From Actinomadura alba (lineage in GTDB: Bacteria > Actinomycetota > Actinomycetes > Streptosporangiales > Streptosporangiaceae): a DNA stretch of 61,485 nucleotides. This document shows, piece by piece, positions 16,225 to 24,144 of this stretch. The first letter of the stretch is position 1; each line of letters opens with the position of its first letter. The position numbers and the translations under genes are program-made. The stretch spans positions 1 through 61,485 of the forward strand of contig NZ_JABVEC010000043.1 in the NCBI RefSeq assembly GCF_014323705.1, in the 5' to 3' direction. A model generated the notes under the pieces. The model made no database searches, was not told where the DNA came from, and saw only the letters and a list, made by a program, of their open reading frames with translations.

Positions 16225-17700
16225 ATGGGCAGAGATGTCACCCCGATCTCCGTAAGCCGAGATGATCGCCGCCGCTACCGGGACAAGGTCCACCGCTGCC
16301 TGGATGTGCTCGCCCGTATGCTCCAGGAGTCGCAGTTCGAGTTCGACCGCCCGCAGATCGGCCTGGAGATCGAGATCAATCTCGTCGATGGCGACGCCAT
16401 GCCGCTGATGCGCAACAACGACGTGCTCGATGCGATCGCCGATCCCGCCTGGGAGACCGAGCTCGGGCTGTTCAACCTGGAGATCAACGTTCCCCCGCGC
16501 GAGCTCGGCGAGAGCGGCGACCTGGAGCAGGAGATCCGCGGCAACCTCGACCACGCCGGCCGGCGGGCGCAGGAGGCCGGCGGCGAGCTCGTCCTGATCG
16601 GCATCCTGCCCACCCTGCGCGAGACCGACATCAGCGAGGACTCGATGTCCTCCAACCACCGCTACAAACTGCTCAACGAGCAGATCTTCGCGGCGCGCGG
16701 CGAGGACATGCGGATCGCCATCGACGGCACCGAGCGCCTGGCGACCTACGCCGACTGCATCACCCCGGAGGCCGCCTGCACCAGCACCCAGTTCCACCTG
16801 CAGGTCAGCCCGGACGGGTTCGCCTCACACTGGAACGCCGCTCAGGCCATCGCCGGCGCGCAGGTGGCGCTCGGCGCCAACTCGCCGTTCCTGTTCGGGC
16901 GCGAGCTGTGGCACGAGACCCGGATCACCCTGTTCGAGCAGGCCACCGACACCCGGCCGGAGGAGCTGAAGGCCCAGGGCGTACGACCCCGGGTGTGGTT
17001 CGGCGAGCGCTGGATCACCTCGGTCTTCGACCTCTTCGAGGAGAACACCCGGTACTTCCCGTCCCTGCTGCCGATCTGTGAGGACGAGGACCCGCTCACC
17101 ACCCTGGAGCGCGGCGACATCCCCGAGCTGGGCGAGCTGACCCTGCACAACGGCACGATCTACCGCTGGAACCGGCCGATCTACGCCGTCGTGAACGGCA
17201 AACCGCACCTGCGGGTCGAGAACCGGGTGCTGCCGGCCGGCCCGACCGTCGTGGACATCGTGGCCAACGGCGCCTTCTACTACGGCCTGGTGCGCATCCT
17301 CGCCGAGGCCGACCGGCCCGTCTGGTCCCAGATGTCGTTCCCGGTGGCGGCCGACAACCTGCACAGCGCCGCGCGGAACGGCATCGACGCCTCGCTCTAC
17401 TGGCCCGGCCTCGGCGACGTCCCCGCGGGCGAGCTCGGACTGCGCCGGCTGCTGCCGATGGCGCATGAGGGGCTGGACCGGTGGGGAGTCGACCCGGCGC
17501 GCCGCGACCGGCTCATGGGCATCATCGAACAGCGCTGCATGACCGGGCAGAACGGCGCCACCTGGCAGATCGAGACGCTCCGGACGATCGAGGAGTCGTT
17601 CAACATCGACCGGCATGAGGCGCTGCGGCTGATGACCCGCCGCTACATCGAGCTGATGCACACCAACGAACCCGTCCACACCTGGCCGATCGGCCCCTGA
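16225..17700 (+). CDS. Glutamate-cysteine ligase family (GCS2-type) protein
   Basis: A 491-aa carboxylate-amine ligase-like enzyme. The N-terminal strand has LEIEINLVDGDA, and LFNLEINVPP and TSTQFHLQVSP carry conserved acidic or polar residues expected at the metal-ATP site; later come RVENRVLPAGPT and QNGATWQ. Actinobacteria use mycothiol rather than glutathione, and related enzymes serve ergothioneine synthesis or unknown routes, so the substrate is uncertain. The ATG at 16225 follows GGAGGG (16214-16219); an upstream TTG at 16168 lacks a comparable site. Confidence 0.75.
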   Translation: MGRDVTPISVSRDDRRRYRDKVHRCLDVLARMLQESQFEFDRPQIGLEIEINLVDGDAMPLMRNNDVLDAIADPAWETELGLFNLEINVPPRELGESGDLEQEIRGNLDHAGRRAQEAGGELVLIGILPTLRETDISEDSMSSNHRYKLLNEQIFAARGEDMRIAIDGTERLATYADCITPEAACTSTQFHLQVSPDGFASHWNAAQAIAGAQVALGANSPFLFGRELWHETRITLFEQATDTRPEELKAQGVRPRVWFGERWITSVFDLFEENTRYFPSLLPICEDEDPLTTLERGDIPELGELTLHNGTIYRWNRPIYAVVNGKPHLRVENRVLPAGPTVVDIVANGAFYYGLVRILAEADRPVWSQMSFPVAADNLHSAARNGIDASLYWPGLGDVPAGELGLRRLLPMAHEGLDRWGVDPARRDRLMGIIEQRCMTGQNGATWQIETLRTIEESFNIDRHEALRLMTRRYIELMHTNEPVHTWPIGP

Positions 17701-17862
17701 CCCGGCCAAGTCCCCACAAAGATGGCCCGTTATCAGTAGCGCTTTGTCCATATATGGCATTGTTCATGCTTCTATGTAACTTTAACGGGTAGTGGCATAA
17801 GTGTTATCGGGCGACCAGCCAGGTGACTTCCTCTGGGGAGCCGCCATCGCGGGAGATCTGGC

Positions 17863-19479
17863 ATGGACAAGACCCCCAAGCTCCTGGCCAAGACCGGTAG
17901 GGCCATCGACGATAGGGTCGGCGGCGCGCGCTTCGGCAAGAAGGCGTTACGCAAGGCGTTCCCCGACCACTGGAGCTTCCTGCTGGGTGAGATCGCGCTC
18001 TACTCATTCGCGATCATTTTGATCACCGGCGTGTTCCTCACGTTCTTCTTCAAGCCCAGCATGACCGAGATCGTCTACCACGGGTCGTACGCGAACCTGC
18101 GCGGCGTGCGGATGAGCGAGGCGTACGCGTCGACGCTCCACATCAGCTTCGACATCCGCGGCGGCCTGCTCGTACGGCAGATCCACCACTGGTCGACCAT
18201 CCTCTTCCTCGCCGCGATCGTCGCGCACATGCTCCGCAACTTCTTCACCGGCGCGTTCCGCAAGCCCCGCGAGCTCAACTGGGTGATCGGCGTCGTGCTG
18301 TTCATGCTGGTGCTGGTGAACGGGCTGTTCGGCTACTCACTGCCCGACGACCTGCTGTCCGGCACCGGCCTGCGGATCCTCGAGGGCGTGATCCTGTCGG
18401 TCCCGGTGGTCGGGACGTACTTGGCGATGTTCGTGTTCGGCGGGGAGTTCCCCGGCGAAGAGCTGATCCCACGGCTGTTCACCATCCATGTCCTGCTGAT
18501 CCCCGGCCTGCTCCTCGCCCTGATCCCACTGCACGCGGTGGTGCTCACGTGGCGGCAGACGCACACCCAGTTCCCGGGCAAGGGCAGCACCAACCGCACC
18601 GTCCGCGGCTACCCGTTCTTCCCGGTGTTCATCGGCAAGACGACGGCGTTCTTCATGTGGGTCCTCGCCGCGACCACGCTCCTCGCGACGTTCTTCCAGA
18701 TCAACCCGGTCTGGTTGTTCGGGCCGTACGACCCGGCGGCCATCAGCGCGGGCTCCCAGCCCGACTGGTACATGGGCTTCATGGAGGGCGCGCTGCGGAT
18801 CATGCCCGCGTGGGAGATCAATTTCCTCGGCCACACGCTGCCCATGAGCGTGATCGTGCCGGCCCTGGTGATCCCGGGCGCGCTGTTCACCGGGCTCGCG
18901 GCTTATCCCTTCCTGGAGCGATGGGTCACCGGCGACAGGGAGATCCACCATCTCCTGGACCGGCCGCGCGACGTGCCCGCCCGCACCGGGATCGGTGCCG
19001 CCGGCTGCACCTTCTACGGGCTGTTGTGGGCGGCGGGCGGCAACGACATCCTGGCCAAGACCTTCGACATCCCGCTGTTCGTGACGACGTGGTTCTTCCG
19101 GTTCACGGTGATCCTCGGACCGGTGATCGCCTACCTCGTGGCGTACCGGATCTGTCTCGGCCTGCAACACCGCGAGCGGGAGGTCATCGAGCACGGCGTC
19201 GAGACCGGCATCATCAAGCTCCTGCCCACGGGGGCGTACGTGGAGGTCACCCGGCCCGCCACCAAGGAGGAACTGGCCCCCATCATCGAACCCAGACCGC
19301 CGGTCGCGGTCTCGATCGAGCGGCCCGAGGTGGACGGCGTCGAGCATCCCGCCGCGCGGCGGCCGCTGCACAAGGTGCGGATCAAGCTGAACCAGGTCTT
19401 CATCGCCGATCTCGGCCCGCCGCTTCCCGACCGTGAGCGCAAGGAGCTCCCCGTCAGCGAGGAAGAGCGCCTGCTCTGA
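17863..19479 (+). CDS. qcrB: Cytochrome b subunit of an actinobacterial bc1 complex (QcrB), solitary copy
   Basis: A 538-aa membrane cytochrome b. Helix B carries RQIHHWSTILF (H108, H109) and H122 as heme ligands, with KPRELNW after the helix. A second histidine pair lies in IHVLLIPG and IPLHAVVLTWRQ. The Qo-site motif reads PDWYMG, as in actinobacterial QcrB, instead of PEWY. About eight helices are followed by a cytoplasmic tail of about 120 residues. In actinobacteria qcrB normally follows qcrC and qcrA; neither is nearby, so this is probably an extra copy. The start at 17863 has a weak ribosome site. Confidence 0.88.
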   Translation: MDKTPKLLAKTGRAIDDRVGGARFGKKALRKAFPDHWSFLLGEIALYSFAIILITGVFLTFFFKPSMTEIVYHGSYANLRGVRMSEAYASTLHISFDIRGGLLVRQIHHWSTILFLAAIVAHMLRNFFTGAFRKPRELNWVIGVVLFMLVLVNGLFGYSLPDDLLSGTGLRILEGVILSVPVVGTYLAMFVFGGEFPGEELIPRLFTIHVLLIPGLLLALIPLHAVVLTWRQTHTQFPGKGSTNRTVRGYPFFPVFIGKTTAFFMWVLAATTLLATFFQINPVWLFGPYDPAAISAGSQPDWYMGFMEGALRIMPAWEINFLGHTLPMSVIVPALVIPGALFTGLAAYPFLERWVTGDREIHHLLDRPRDVPARTGIGAAGCTFYGLLWAAGGNDILAKTFDIPLFVTTWFFRFTVILGPVIAYLVAYRICLGLQHREREVIEHGVETGIIKLLPTGAYVEVTRPATKEELAPIIEPRPPVAVSIERPEVDGVEHPAARRPLHKVRIKLNQVFIADLGPPLPDRERKELPVSEEERLL

Positions 19480-19564
19480 CCGAACACCTGCTCCGGCATA
19501 ACACCTGGTGCGGCCGAACGCCGGCTCCGACCGAACGCCCGCTCCGACCGAACGCCCGCTCCGA
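19480..19564. repeat. Five 17-bp tandem units directly after the qcrB stop
   Basis: Units start exactly after the TGA (19477-19479): two diverged copies (19480-19496, 19497-19513), then CCGAACGCCGGCTCCGA at 19514-19530 and two identical CCGAACGCCCGCTCCGA at 19531-19547 and 19548-19564. The first unit resembles the last codons of qcrB (CCTGCTC shared). Confidence 0.9.
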
Positions 19565-19591
19565 CCGGCGTGCCCACCCGGGACCGCCCGC

Positions 19592-19614
19592 GGCGGGAGG
19601 CGGTGCCTCCCGCC
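19592..19614. terminator. Hairpin terminator between convergent genes
   Basis: GGCGGGAGGC (19592-19601) pairs perfectly with GCCTCCCGCC (19605-19614) around a GGT loop. It lies between the stops of qcrB and the minus-strand secreted-protein gene and could serve both. Confidence 0.75.
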
Positions 19615-19619
19615 ACGGA

Positions 19620-20333
19620 TCAGCGCCCGGCGGCGCGCCGCTTACCGGTGAGCTCCGGCAGGCCGCCGAGGAGCTCGCCGGGCCGGCCGGCCGGCGCGCG
19701 GGTCAGCCCGCCGACCGCCGTGCCGAGCGAGGTCACGGCGCCGGCGAGGTCACGGCCCTGAGCCTTGCGCGTCGCCTGGCTCACCGGGCGTACGGCGCCA
19801 CTGCGCCGAAGCGCCTCGCAGCGCGCGGCCGCGTACTCGCGGACGACCCGCGGAGTGCCCGGTGAGGAGTCGATGCTCACGCCCGACACCGTCATGCCGC
19901 CGAACGGGTCGTTGACCTGCTTGCTCATCATGAGTACCGCGTTCGGGTCGTGCACCGGAACGTGGTAGTCGGCGGGCGGTGCGACCGGCAGGGCCGGCGG
20001 CCGGACCGGCGGCCTTCCCGCCCGCCCGCCGGTCACCGGGCCGATGGGCGCCCGCACGGCCCGGCCGGCCGTCGCGGCGCACTTCGCGACGAAGCCGGAG
20101 GACGACATCCTGAGGCCGCTGCCTCCGACCGCCTTGTCGCCCAGGCCGGTCACCGCCCGCTGCGGGGCGCCCTGCGCGGACCGCGCCGGCAGGGCGGGGC
20201 CCGCGGCGCTCGTGATCTTGTAGCCCGCCGGCTCGTCGCCGTGCATGCTCATCGACGCGGCGGCGACGCCGAGCACCGCCGCCGATGAGGCGAGAGCCGA
20301 CACCCTCAGCAGGTTTCTGATCGAACGATTCAC
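19620..20333 (-). CDS. Secreted protein of unknown function
   Basis: A 237-aa protein with a signal peptide (basic NRSIRNLLR, then a hydrophobic ALASSAAVLGVAAASMS stretch). The mature part is rich in Gly, Ala and Pro with two cysteines; a central segment reads NDPFGGMTVSGVSIDSSPG. I recognise no domain. The GTG at 20333 follows a GGGGGGAAAA stretch and places the signal peptide at the N-terminus; the frame is open further upstream without a good site. Confidence 0.6.
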   Translation of the reverse strand: MNRSIRNLLRVSALASSAAVLGVAAASMSMHGDEPAGYKITSAAGPALPARSAQGAPQRAVTGLGDKAVGGSGLRMSSSGFVAKCAATAGRAVRAPIGPVTGGRAGRPPVRPPALPVAPPADYHVPVHDPNAVLMMSKQVNDPFGGMTVSGVSIDSSPGTPRVVREYAAARCEALRRSGAVRPVSQATRKAQGRDLAGAVTSLGTAVGGLTRAPAGRPGELLGGLPELTGKRRAAGR

Positions 20334-20515
20334 TTTTCCCCCCGGGTCATTTACCTGAACCCGGTGCGTCGCAGGGGGTGACCATTCGTTCACCCACCGC
20401 GACAACACCCAGCGGGGACGCTAGTACACCCGAGGGGGTCGCATGACGAATTCGGCGAGGATGGGAAAGGAACGGTGAGGGGAGGACACGCACGGCACTT
20501 CGCCGTTCGCCTTTC

Positions 20516-20547
20516 TCTTTACTCCGCGCCGGGGGTTTCTTTACTCC
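20516..20547. repeat. Direct repeat carrying the stop of the ferritin-like gene
   Basis: TCTTTACTCC occurs at 20516-20525 and 20538-20547, 22 bp apart. The second copy contains the TAA stop (minus strand) and last codon of the gene at 20541; the first is a post-stop duplicate. Confidence 0.7.
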
Positions 20548-21644
20548 TGGCCCAGGGCGATGGCCTCGTTCACTTCGCCCTGCCGGACCGCGAGCTCGCG
20601 CTCGTGCTTCTCCTCGTCGAACCGCTCCGCGATCTCCTCGTCCTGTCGCATGAGCGCGGTGAGGTCGGCCTTGGCGTTGTCGAGCACGCCCATGTCGGCG
20701 TACGCCGTCCGGACCTTGTCGCCCCACAGCCCGATGTCGCGCACGCACGGAACGATGCGGCTGAACAGCAGGGAGGTGTAGAGGGTGTACAGCTCGCCCT
20801 GGTCGACGTACTCCATGCACTTGTCGACCGGCATGTCCAGGGTCTCGAAGATCTCCTTGCCCTTGAACCGGTCGCGCATGAGGTAGCAGCCCTCGACGAC
20901 GAAGTCCTCGCGCTCGGCCCGCTCCTTCTCGGTGAGCTCGGCGTAGTAGTCCTTGAGCGCCAGGCGGCCGAAGGCGACATGCCTGGCCTCGTCCTGCATG
21001 ACGTAGGTGAGCAGCTGCTTGACCAGCGGGTTGGTCGCCATGTCACGGTAGAGACCGAACGCGGCGAGGGCCAGCCCCTCGATCAGCACCTGCATGCCGA
21101 GGTACGGCAGATCCCAGCGGCTGTCGCTCAGCGACTCCTTGAGCAGCTTGGCCAGGTCCTGATTGAGCGGGTAGACCATGCCGATCTTCTCGTTGACGAA
21201 CTTCGAGTAGAGCTCGACGTGCCGCGCCTCGTCCATCGTCTGGGTCGCCGCGTAGAACTTCGAGTCCAGGTCGGGTACGGACTGAACGATGTTGGCCGAG
21301 ACGTTCAGCGCCCCCTGCTCACCGTGCAGGAACTGGCTGAACAGCCACGATCCCTGGTGCCGCCCGAACTCGTCGCGCTCGCGCTGCGACATCTTGTTCC
21401 AGATGTCGGATCCGATCAGCGGGTTGAACTGCTCCGGCAGCCCGGCCACGTTGATCGGATCTACCTCGACATCCCAGTCGATCCGCATCTGTGCGTCCCA
21501 CTGCTTGTCCTTGCCCTTCTGGTACAGGGCCAGCAGCCGGTCGCGGCCACCGTCGTACTCCCAGTTGAAGCGGGCGGCGCCGGCACTGGGCACATCCCAG
21601 GTGCCGAGGTCGACGGGACCGGTGTAGCGGTCGTGCATCGTCAC
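20541..21644 (-). CDS. Ferritin-like diiron-carboxylate protein
   Basis: A 367-aa protein with two matched halves of the diiron helical-bundle pattern: E109 then DEARH (E139, H142), and E189 then DEARH (E219, H222). This is the E-x30-DExRH arrangement of ribonucleotide reductase R2, bacterial monooxygenase and desaturase relatives. It is expected to bind two irons and activate oxygen, but the substrate is unknown. The N-terminus (MHDRYTGPVDLGTWDVPS) is typical of an actinobacterial family annotated only as ferritin-like. The gene is on the same strand as a hydrolase and a LURP-one-like gene upstream, with gaps too large to assume one operon. Confidence 0.75.
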   Translation of the reverse strand: MTMHDRYTGPVDLGTWDVPSAGAARFNWEYDGGRDRLLALYQKGKDKQWDAQMRIDWDVEVDPINVAGLPEQFNPLIGSDIWNKMSQRERDEFGRHQGSWLFSQFLHGEQGALNVSANIVQSVPDLDSKFYAATQTMDEARHVELYSKFVNEKIGMVYPLNQDLAKLLKESLSDSRWDLPYLGMQVLIEGLALAAFGLYRDMATNPLVKQLLTYVMQDEARHVAFGRLALKDYYAELTEKERAEREDFVVEGCYLMRDRFKGKEIFETLDMPVDKCMEYVDQGELYTLYTSLLFSRIVPCVRDIGLWGDKVRTAYADMGVLDNAKADLTALMRQDEEIAERFDEEKHERELAVRQGEVNEAIALGQE

Positions 21645-21824
21645 GGGCGAGCCTCCCTCGCGTCAGATCGCACAGGACGCCTGGGTTCACAGGCGACGAC
21701 CTGCTTTACATCTGTTCGTATCACGTAAAGCACTAAGGGGCTATACCCGAACATTTACTGGCGAATCAGTAGATTCTCACTAATCCCGGCAAAAGGCACA
21801 AATAGCATGAAAAGACAGCCGAAT

Positions 21825-22703
21825 TCAGCCGGCTACGGTCCACGAGGCGGCCCGGATCCTCGGCACCGGGCGCGATGCCCGGGGCCGGTCCGTCAACCGG
21901 CCGCGGAACCAGTCGGTGAGCGCGTTGTCCACGCTGACGGCCGCCTCGGTCGGCGGCTCCGCGTCAGTGCCCGGTTCGGCGGCGAGCGCGTGGGCCGACC
22001 GCAGCGTGAGCGCCTCCACCTTCGTCGCGCCGTGCTCGACCAACAGGTCGCGCAGACCGGTCACGTCGGCCGGCGTGACGATCTCGTCCCGGGTGCCGGC
22101 CACCAGCAGCAGCGCCGGATCCCGTTCGGCGATCTCGCCGACTCTGGACGTGAAGTCCAGCCGCTCGGCGACGGCCCGGGTGCGGTCGGTCCACTCGTAC
22201 GGCCGCCCGGTGCGCCGCTCGAGCGCCGCGACGGCCCGGGCGGGCGCGATGACCGGAGCGACGAGCGCGGCGGCGGTCACCGGCACCGCGCCGGTCGCCA
22301 GGGCGAGCAGCGCGGCGGCGGCACCGACCGAGAAGCCGGCCAGGCCGAGCGGGGCGTCCCGCAGCGCCAGCTCGCGCCGTACCTCGTCGACGACGTCCGG
22401 CAGCCGGTCGGCCGCGTGCTCGACCGCGGGACCGAACAGGTCGAGATAGACCTGGTCGCGTACGCCGGCCGGCCCGCCGCCGGGCGGCCGCAGGCCCACG
22501 TAGACCCGCCAGGCGGGAACACCGGTCATCGGCACGGCCGCCGCGAAGGCCGCCTCGGTGCACGGCGGATCGAATCCGTGCCAGCCCAGGATGAGCCCCG
22601 GCGGTCCGTCACGCGGGGCATCGACCGCCGTGGGGGGCAGGGCGACGTAGGGCACCTCCGCCACCGTGCCGACCCGGGGCCGGGTCGGATCAGAGCCCCT
22701 CAT
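21825..22703 (-). CDS. Alpha/beta hydrolase (dienelactone-hydrolase-like)
   Basis: A 292-aa cytoplasmic hydrolase. The nucleophile is the serine in GFSVGAAAA, preceded by an oxyanion-type GWHGFDP. The acid is probably in GTRDEIV and the base in SAHALA. These fit the alpha/beta fold order. The substrate is unknown. Its GAGG ribosome site lies within the repeat array that separates it from the LURP-one-like gene upstream, about 110 bp away. Confidence 0.72.
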   Translation of the reverse strand: MRGSDPTRPRVGTVAEVPYVALPPTAVDAPRDGPPGLILGWHGFDPPCTEAAFAAAVPMTGVPAWRVYVGLRPPGGGPAGVRDQVYLDLFGPAVEHAADRLPDVVDEVRRELALRDAPLGLAGFSVGAAAALLALATGAVPVTAAALVAPVIAPARAVAALERRTGRPYEWTDRTRAVAERLDFTSRVGEIAERDPALLLVAGTRDEIVTPADVTGLRDLLVEHGATKVEALTLRSAHALAAEPGTDAEPPTEAAVSVDNALTDWFRGRLTDRPRASRPVPRIRAASWTVAG

Positions 22704-22795
22704 CGCGGTCCTCGGTCTTGGGTCCTCGGTGCTCGGTCCTCGGTTCTCGCTCGGTCCTCGGTGCTTGGTCTTCGGTGCTCGGGTCCCGGCAGGCG
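22704..22795. repeat. Degenerate tandem repeat between two minus-strand genes
   Basis: About 90 bp made of variants of GGTCCTCGGTGCTC, such as GGTCCTCGGT, GTGCTCGGTC and TTCTCGCTCGG. It follows the stop of the LURP-one-like gene (minus strand) and runs up to the start codon of the hydrolase gene, so it forms that gene's translation-initiation region. Confidence 0.85.
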
Positions 22796-22811
22796 ACCGG
22801 CGAGGGTGCGG

Positions 22812-23390
22812 TCAGCGGCCCTGCAGCGCGTCCAGTGCGATGGCCTGGGCGATGACCAGCCGGCGGTCGAGCTTCGGATCCTGGATCTCCACGACGTAGC
22901 GGTCGCGCAGGCCCCACTTCTTCTCCACCGAGAAGACGGTCTGCTCGCCGGCCTTGAAGTCGAAGTGGTACGGCAGCCACGACAGCGAGCTGATGAAGCG
23001 ACGGAGGATCGACACCACGGGGCTGCGCTCCTGGCCGGTGGTGATGCCGAGACCCGGCTGCTCGAGGTGCCAGGTCGAGCGCAGCAGCGACTGCTTGAAG
23101 TCCTTGCGGAAGTTCCCGATGGCGGCACCGTTGTGGTCGGTGATGTCATAGGTGGCGCCGAGGTCGATCCGCTTCCGGGCCTTGAAGCCCATGAAGGGGT
23201 ACTGCTTGCTGTCGTCGGTGTAGATCGTCACCTGCTCTTTGAAGGCCATCCGCTTCTGCTGCGCGAACGCGACCATCCCGCCCTCGCTGCCGTCGGGCGC
23301 CACTGTGTGCACCTCGTACTGGTTGACCGCCATCCGGATGCGCTGCCGCACGAGCAGGCGCGGTTGTGCCTGAAGCTGGTTGAAGTCCAC
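22812..23390 (-). CDS. LURP-one-related / phospholipid-scramblase-like protein
   Basis: A 192-aa protein predicted to form the 12-stranded barrel around a central helix seen in LURP-one and scramblase-like proteins. Features include RLLVRQRIRMAVNQYEV at the start, the strand-rich FMGFKARKRIDLGATYDI, and the C-terminal WGLRDRYVVEIQDPKLDRRL with a hydrophobic end helix. Function in bacteria is not established. The assignment is by overall pattern rather than by an active-site motif. Confidence 0.6.
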   Translation of the reverse strand: MDFNQLQAQPRLLVRQRIRMAVNQYEVHTVAPDGSEGGMVAFAQQKRMAFKEQVTIYTDDSKQYPFMGFKARKRIDLGATYDITDHNGAAIGNFRKDFKQSLLRSTWHLEQPGLGITTGQERSPVVSILRRFISSLSWLPYHFDFKAGEQTVFSVEKKWGLRDRYVVEIQDPKLDRRLVIAQAIALDALQGR

Positions 23391-23478
23391 GAAGTTTCAC
23401 CCGTCTTGTTGCGTCTCATGTGGAACTCAGGGAGTCTGCCATAAGACCGCGGCGGGCGTCGGTTCGTTTCCGAGCCTT

Positions 23479-24105
23479 TCAGGCACCGTCGATATACGTC
23501 GCCAGGTAACCGCGGATCAGCCGATCCGCCTCCGTGACGACCTGCGGGTCGCCGTCCGGCTCCCGGCGGAACGCCATCTTCAGTACTGCGTCACCGGCCT
23601 CGACCGCGACCGCGAACGCCCGCGCCAGCTCAGGAGTGTCGGGCAGGCCGAAGACCCCGACCACCATCGCCCGCAGCCGGTCGGCCACCACGGAGTTGTT
23701 GTCCGCCCCCGCGTCGAGCAGGTGCTGGTCGGCCACGTCACCGAAGCGCAGCACCCGGAACCCTGGCACGGTCCGTTGCATCTCCACGAAGATCTCTATG
23801 ACCACGCCGACGGTGTCGGACCAGTGCCGGTAGCCGCCCTGCCGCATCCGAGACGACACCCGGTCGCCGAACATCTCCAGATTGCGGAGCGCGAGGGCCT
23901 GAGCGACCGCGCGCTTGTCCGGGAAGAACTGATAGAGCGAGCCGATCGCCACGCCGGCGCGTTGAGCGATCCGGGTGGTCGACAGCCCGTCGTAACCGGA
24001 CTCGTCCAGAATCTCGGCGCAGGCGTCCAGCATCCGCTCTACCCGCTCGGCGCTGCGGCGCTGCGCCGGATGGCGGCGCAAGGGGGTCGTCCTGGCCTCC
24101 GTCAC
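23479..24105 (-). CDS. TetR-family regulator, divergent from beta-glucosidase
   Basis: A 208-aa regulator. The helix-turn-helix lies at about residues 20-65 (STTRIAQRAGVAIGSLYQFF, then DKRAVAQAL); the rest is a helical ligand-binding domain. It starts at a GTG only 39 bp from the GTG of the divergent GH1 gene, so any binding there would affect both promoters. Control of the glucosidase is an inference from this layout; TetR proteins more often control transporters or oxidative enzymes. Confidence 0.82.
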   Translation of the reverse strand: MTEARTTPLRRHPAQRRSAERVERMLDACAEILDESGYDGLSTTRIAQRAGVAIGSLYQFFPDKRAVAQALALRNLEMFGDRVSSRMRQGGYRHWSDTVGVVIEIFVEMQRTVPGFRVLRFGDVADQHLLDAGADNNSVVADRLRAMVVGVFGLPDTPELARAFAVAVEAGDAVLKMAFRREPDGDPQVVTEADRLIRGYLATYIDGA

Positions 24106-24144
24106 CTTGACATCATCCCCATTTGCGCAAGATTCTCACGACCT
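24106..24144. promoter_or_regulatory. 39-bp divergent tetR / beta-glucosidase promoter
   Basis: For the glucosidase, TTGACA (24107-24112) and GATTCT (24131-24136) are 18 bp apart, which would place the transcript start at or near the GTG at 24145, so the mRNA may be leaderless. The palindrome TTGCGCAA (24123-24130) sits between the two elements and is a candidate operator. Confidence 0.5.
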
